Of a stretch of 64,000 nucleotides of DNA, positions 61,899 through 64,000 are shown piece after piece. How positions within the stretch are numbered: position 1 is the first letter of the stretch; each line of letters opens with the position of its first letter. The position numbers were made by a program, and so were the translations under genes. The stretch spans positions 372,001-436,000 of the forward strand of contig NZ_JACIEM010000006.1 in assembly GCF_014196845.1 (NCBI RefSeq), written 5' to 3'. Below the pieces are notes generated by a model that had not been told where the DNA came from, made no database searches, and saw only the letters and a list, made by a program, of their open reading frames with translations. The DNA comes from Aurantimonas endophytica (GTDB lineage Bacteria > Pseudomonadota > Alphaproteobacteria > Rhizobiales > Rhizobiaceae).

Positions 61899-63434
61899 TC
61901 AGCTTTCGGCGGATGCTTCATTGTCTGCTGTCGGCGGTGCGATCCGGCGTCCGGTGTAGGCGAAGCCGAACGCGACCAGCAGGGCGACCGCGGTGATCGC
62001 GTAGATCACGAGCGCGATGGGGCTTTCGAACAGGATGCCGAAATCGCCGTTCGAGATCGACAGCGCGCGGCGCAGGTTGTTCTCCATGTCGGCCCCGAGC
62101 AGGAGGCCGAGGACCAGCGGCACGAGCGAGATGTCGAGCTTGCGCATGACGAAGCCGAGCAGGCCGAAGCCGATCATCACCAGGAGATCGAAGGTCGAGT
62201 TGCTGATCGAGTAGATGCCGAGAAAGCTCACCATCACCACGAAAGGCATCAGGACGTAGGCCGGCAGGCTGAGCATCCGGGTGAACAGGCCGACCAGCGG
62301 CAGGTTCAGCACCAGCAGCACGACATTGGCGATATAGAGCGAGGCGATCAGCCCCCACACCATTTCCGGCTGGCGCTCGAAGAGCAGCGGTCCCGGGGTG
62401 ATGTTCAGCGAGATCAGGAGGGCGAGCATCACCGCCGTGGTGCCGCTGCCGGGGATGCCGAGCGTCAGCATCGGGATCAGCGCCCCGCCGGCCGCGGCAT
62501 TGTTGCCGGCCTCGGGCGCGGCGACGCCGCGCGGGTCGCCCTTGCCGAACGTACCGTTTCGATTGCTCAGGCGGCGCTCGAAGACATAGGCCAGGAAGGC
62601 GCCGAGCGAGGCGCCGGCGCCGGGCAGGATGCCGGCGACGAAGCCGAGCCCGGACCCTCGCAGCATGGCGCCGAAGCTCCGGCGCACGTCCTTCAGGCCG
62701 GCGAACATCCGCCCCAGCGGCGGCATGCCCTGGCTCGACTTGTGGGACGTCTCCAGGAAGATCAGGACTTCGCTGATCGCGAAGAGGCCGACGATCGCCA
62801 CGATCGGGTCGAAGCCGTCATAGAGGTTGAACGAGCCGAAGGTGTAGCGGGCGGTACCGCTTGCCGGGTCGAGGCCGACGGTCGCGAGCATCAGGCCGAG
62901 AAACGCCGCCAGGAGCGTCTTGCACGGATTGGCGCCGGTGACGCCGCCGATCGTCGCGAAGGCCATGACGTAGAGTGCGAAATAGTCGCTCGGCCCGAAA
63001 TGGATGGCGGCCCTCGCCAGCAGCGGCGAGAACAGCGTCAGGCCGACCGTCGCCAGCGTCGCACCGACAAAGGAGGCGACCGCCGAGATCGCCAGCGCCT
63101 CGGTCGCCTTGCCCTGCCTTGCCATCGGGTAGCCGTCGAGCGTCGTCATGATCGCCGGCTCGTCGCCCGGGATGTTCAGCATGATGGAGGAGATGCGCCC
63201 GCCATACATGCAGCCGTAATAGACGCAGGACAGCAGGATCAGGGCCGATGCCGGGTCGAGCTGGAAGGAGAAGGCGAGCGGGATCAGGATCGCCACGCCG
63301 TTCACCGGCCCGATGCCCGGCAGTGCGCCGATGATCGTGCCGACGAAGCAGCCGAGGAAGGCAAGGGCGAGATTGGTCGGCGTCAGCGCGACGGCAAAGC
63401 CGGAGGCGAGGCCGCCCAGGATGTCCATGTCCAT
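61899..63434 (-). CDS. tctA: Tripartite tricarboxylate transporter permease TctA
   Basis: A 511-residue membrane protein with about 11-12 predicted segments, of the TctA family: LGCFVGTIIGALPGIGPVNGVAIL, YYGCMYGGRISSIMLNIPGDEPAIMTTLDGYPMARQG and GGALIPMLTLGIPGSGTTAVML. TctABC systems import tricarboxylates or other organic acids using a periplasmic binding protein. It is the third gene of a tctC-tctB-tctA operon on the minus strand. Confidence 0.94.
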   Translation of the reverse strand: MDMDILGGLASGFAVALTPTNLALAFLGCFVGTIIGALPGIGPVNGVAILIPLAFSFQLDPASALILLSCVYYGCMYGGRISSIMLNIPGDEPAIMTTLDGYPMARQGKATEALAISAVASFVGATLATVGLTLFSPLLARAAIHFGPSDYFALYVMAFATIGGVTGANPCKTLLAAFLGLMLATVGLDPASGTARYTFGSFNLYDGFDPIVAIVGLFAISEVLIFLETSHKSSQGMPPLGRMFAGLKDVRRSFGAMLRGSGLGFVAGILPGAGASLGAFLAYVFERRLSNRNGTFGKGDPRGVAAPEAGNNAAAGGALIPMLTLGIPGSGTTAVMLALLISLNITPGPLLFERQPEMVWGLIASLYIANVVLLVLNLPLVGLFTRMLSLPAYVLMPFVVMVSFLGIYSISNSTFDLLVMIGFGLLGFVMRKLDISLVPLVLGLLLGADMENNLRRALSISNGDFGILFESPIALVIYAITAVALLVAFGFAYTGRRIAPPTADNEASAES

Positions 63435-63444
63435 GTCGGAAGCC

Positions 63445-63876
63445 CTAGCTGAGAATCCCTGGGACGACGCGCAACGGCAGCCCGAGCACCAGGTCGAATA
63501 CGGCGAACAGCAGGATGCTCGTCGCGCCCGCCGAAACGAACGACTTCAGCCAACCGGCGCCGAGCAGGCGGGCCAGTACCGTCACCGCGACGATCGTCGC
63601 CAGGATGAAGCCGAGCTCATCGAGGAACAGGGCGTAGCCGATCAGCAGCGCGACGGCCGCGATTTGCCTGAGGGCCGGGATGCCGGTCACCCAGTCGGGC
63701 TTCGGGTCGGGGCGAAAGATCAGGAAGAGGCTGAACAGCGCCGCCGGAACGGACAGCATCTGCGGGAACGCGGCGGGGCCAAGCGGGTCGGTGAAACCCG
63801 CCTGGTAGCTCCCCGCCGTGTAGCCGTACCAGATCGACAGGCAAAGAATGACGATGCCCGCGATCCGGTCGCTCAC
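63445..63876 (-). CDS. tctB: Tripartite tricarboxylate transporter small membrane subunit TctB
   Basis: A 143-residue protein with about four predicted membrane segments: IAGIVILCLSIWYGYTAGSYQAGFTDPLGPAAFPQMLSV at the start and LVLGLPLRVVPGIL at the end, the pattern of TctB. The GTG start (63876) overlaps the tctC stop. Confidence 0.88.
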   Translation of the reverse strand: MSDRIAGIVILCLSIWYGYTAGSYQAGFTDPLGPAAFPQMLSVPAALFSLFLIFRPDPKPDWVTGIPALRQIAAVALLIGYALFLDELGFILATIVAVTVLARLLGAGWLKSFVSAGATSILLFAVFDLVLGLPLRVVPGILS

Positions 63877-64000
63877 TGGATGACCCCGATGTCCCGGGAA
63901 ATCGCCCGCATCTCTTCGGCCTGCTCGGTGACGTAGGCTTCGAACTCCTCGCCGCCGCGCCAGACCGGGATCAGGCCGCTGGCCGTCGCGGTCGTTTCCC
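63873..64000 (-). CDS. tctC: Tripartite tricarboxylate transporter substrate-binding protein TctC, C-terminal fragment
   Basis: Only the last 41 residues are in the window: SGLIPVWRGGEEFEAYVTEQ, then AEEMRAISRDIGVIQ. The final helix with a G(x)EF..Y....E....I..IG pattern is that of the Bug/TctC periplasmic binding proteins. The stop overlaps the tctB start (GTGA). The rest lies beyond position 64000. Confidence 0.85.
   Translation of the reverse strand, partial: ETTATASGLIPVWRGGEEFEAYVTEQAEEMRAISRDIGVIQ

Overview
The window looks like a chromosomal segment of a high-GC alphaproteobacterium, most likely order Hyphomicrobiales (Rhizobiales). The basis is the set of gene neighbourhoods (coaBC-dut, alpha/beta-hydrolase-infC, rpmI-rplT-pheS-pheT, infA-maf-yacG), a GTTC-N7-GTTC type LexA box, a rhizobial-type intergenic palindrome, and the families present (DUF6653, DUF427, BTLCP cysteine peptidase, NasST). 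The family or genus cannot be fixed from this sequence alone; Aurantimonadaceae-like organisms would fit but this is a guess.

Layout. Positions 1-2226 form an accessory, lower-GC edge with a truncated serine recombinase, a res-like repeat region, a divergent TetR/darcynin pair and about 740 bp without a convincing gene, ending at the 3' end of gyrB. Positions 2227-7618 hold gyrB (minus), a divergent cytochrome P450, and a csp / Lys-Ala-rich protein / rpsU cluster. Positions 7827-11289 (minus) carry a DUF6653 protein, cysK, dut and coaBC. Positions 11560-15078 carry a DUF3563-like protein, an ABC-2 type exporter pair and gnd. Positions 15085-18533 (minus) are a five-gene arsenic operon (arsR, two different arsenate reductases, arsH, arsB) with a palindromic operator at its head. 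Positions 18543-23876 hold an ion channel with a zinc ribbon, small redox and DUF proteins, betB and an ECF sigma/anti-sigma pair. Positions 23937-29184 encode a small membrane protein and a complete branched-chain 2-oxoacid dehydrogenase complex (E1alpha, E1beta, E2, E3). Positions 29279-41236 are dominated by cell-wall and translation genes: murA, infA, maf, yacG, infC (AUU start), rpmI, rplT, pheS, pheT. Positions 41532-50654 (minus) contain a methyltransferase, a comM gene with an apparent frameshift and an SOS box, an SH3 protein with an 11-residue charged repeat, gshB, glk, mepA, an oxidoreductase and a sugar/nucleoside kinase.

Positions 52282-61841 are the most interesting part: a nitrate assimilation locus. 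NasT (ANTAR regulator) and NasS (nitrate sensor) precede a sigma54-type promoter, a leader with two ANTAR hairpins carrying A1/G4 hexaloops, and an intrinsic terminator. These are followed by a nitrate transporter, nirB, nirD and nitrate reductase. A BrnT-type toxin with an HTH antitoxin is inserted in antisense orientation between nirB and nirD. The window ends in a tripartite tricarboxylate transporter operon (tctC partial, tctB, tctA, minus strand).

All reading was by eye. Start codons were chosen from family N-termini and Shine-Dalgarno-like sequences. Promoters, operators and hairpins are sequence-pattern calls without experimental support.
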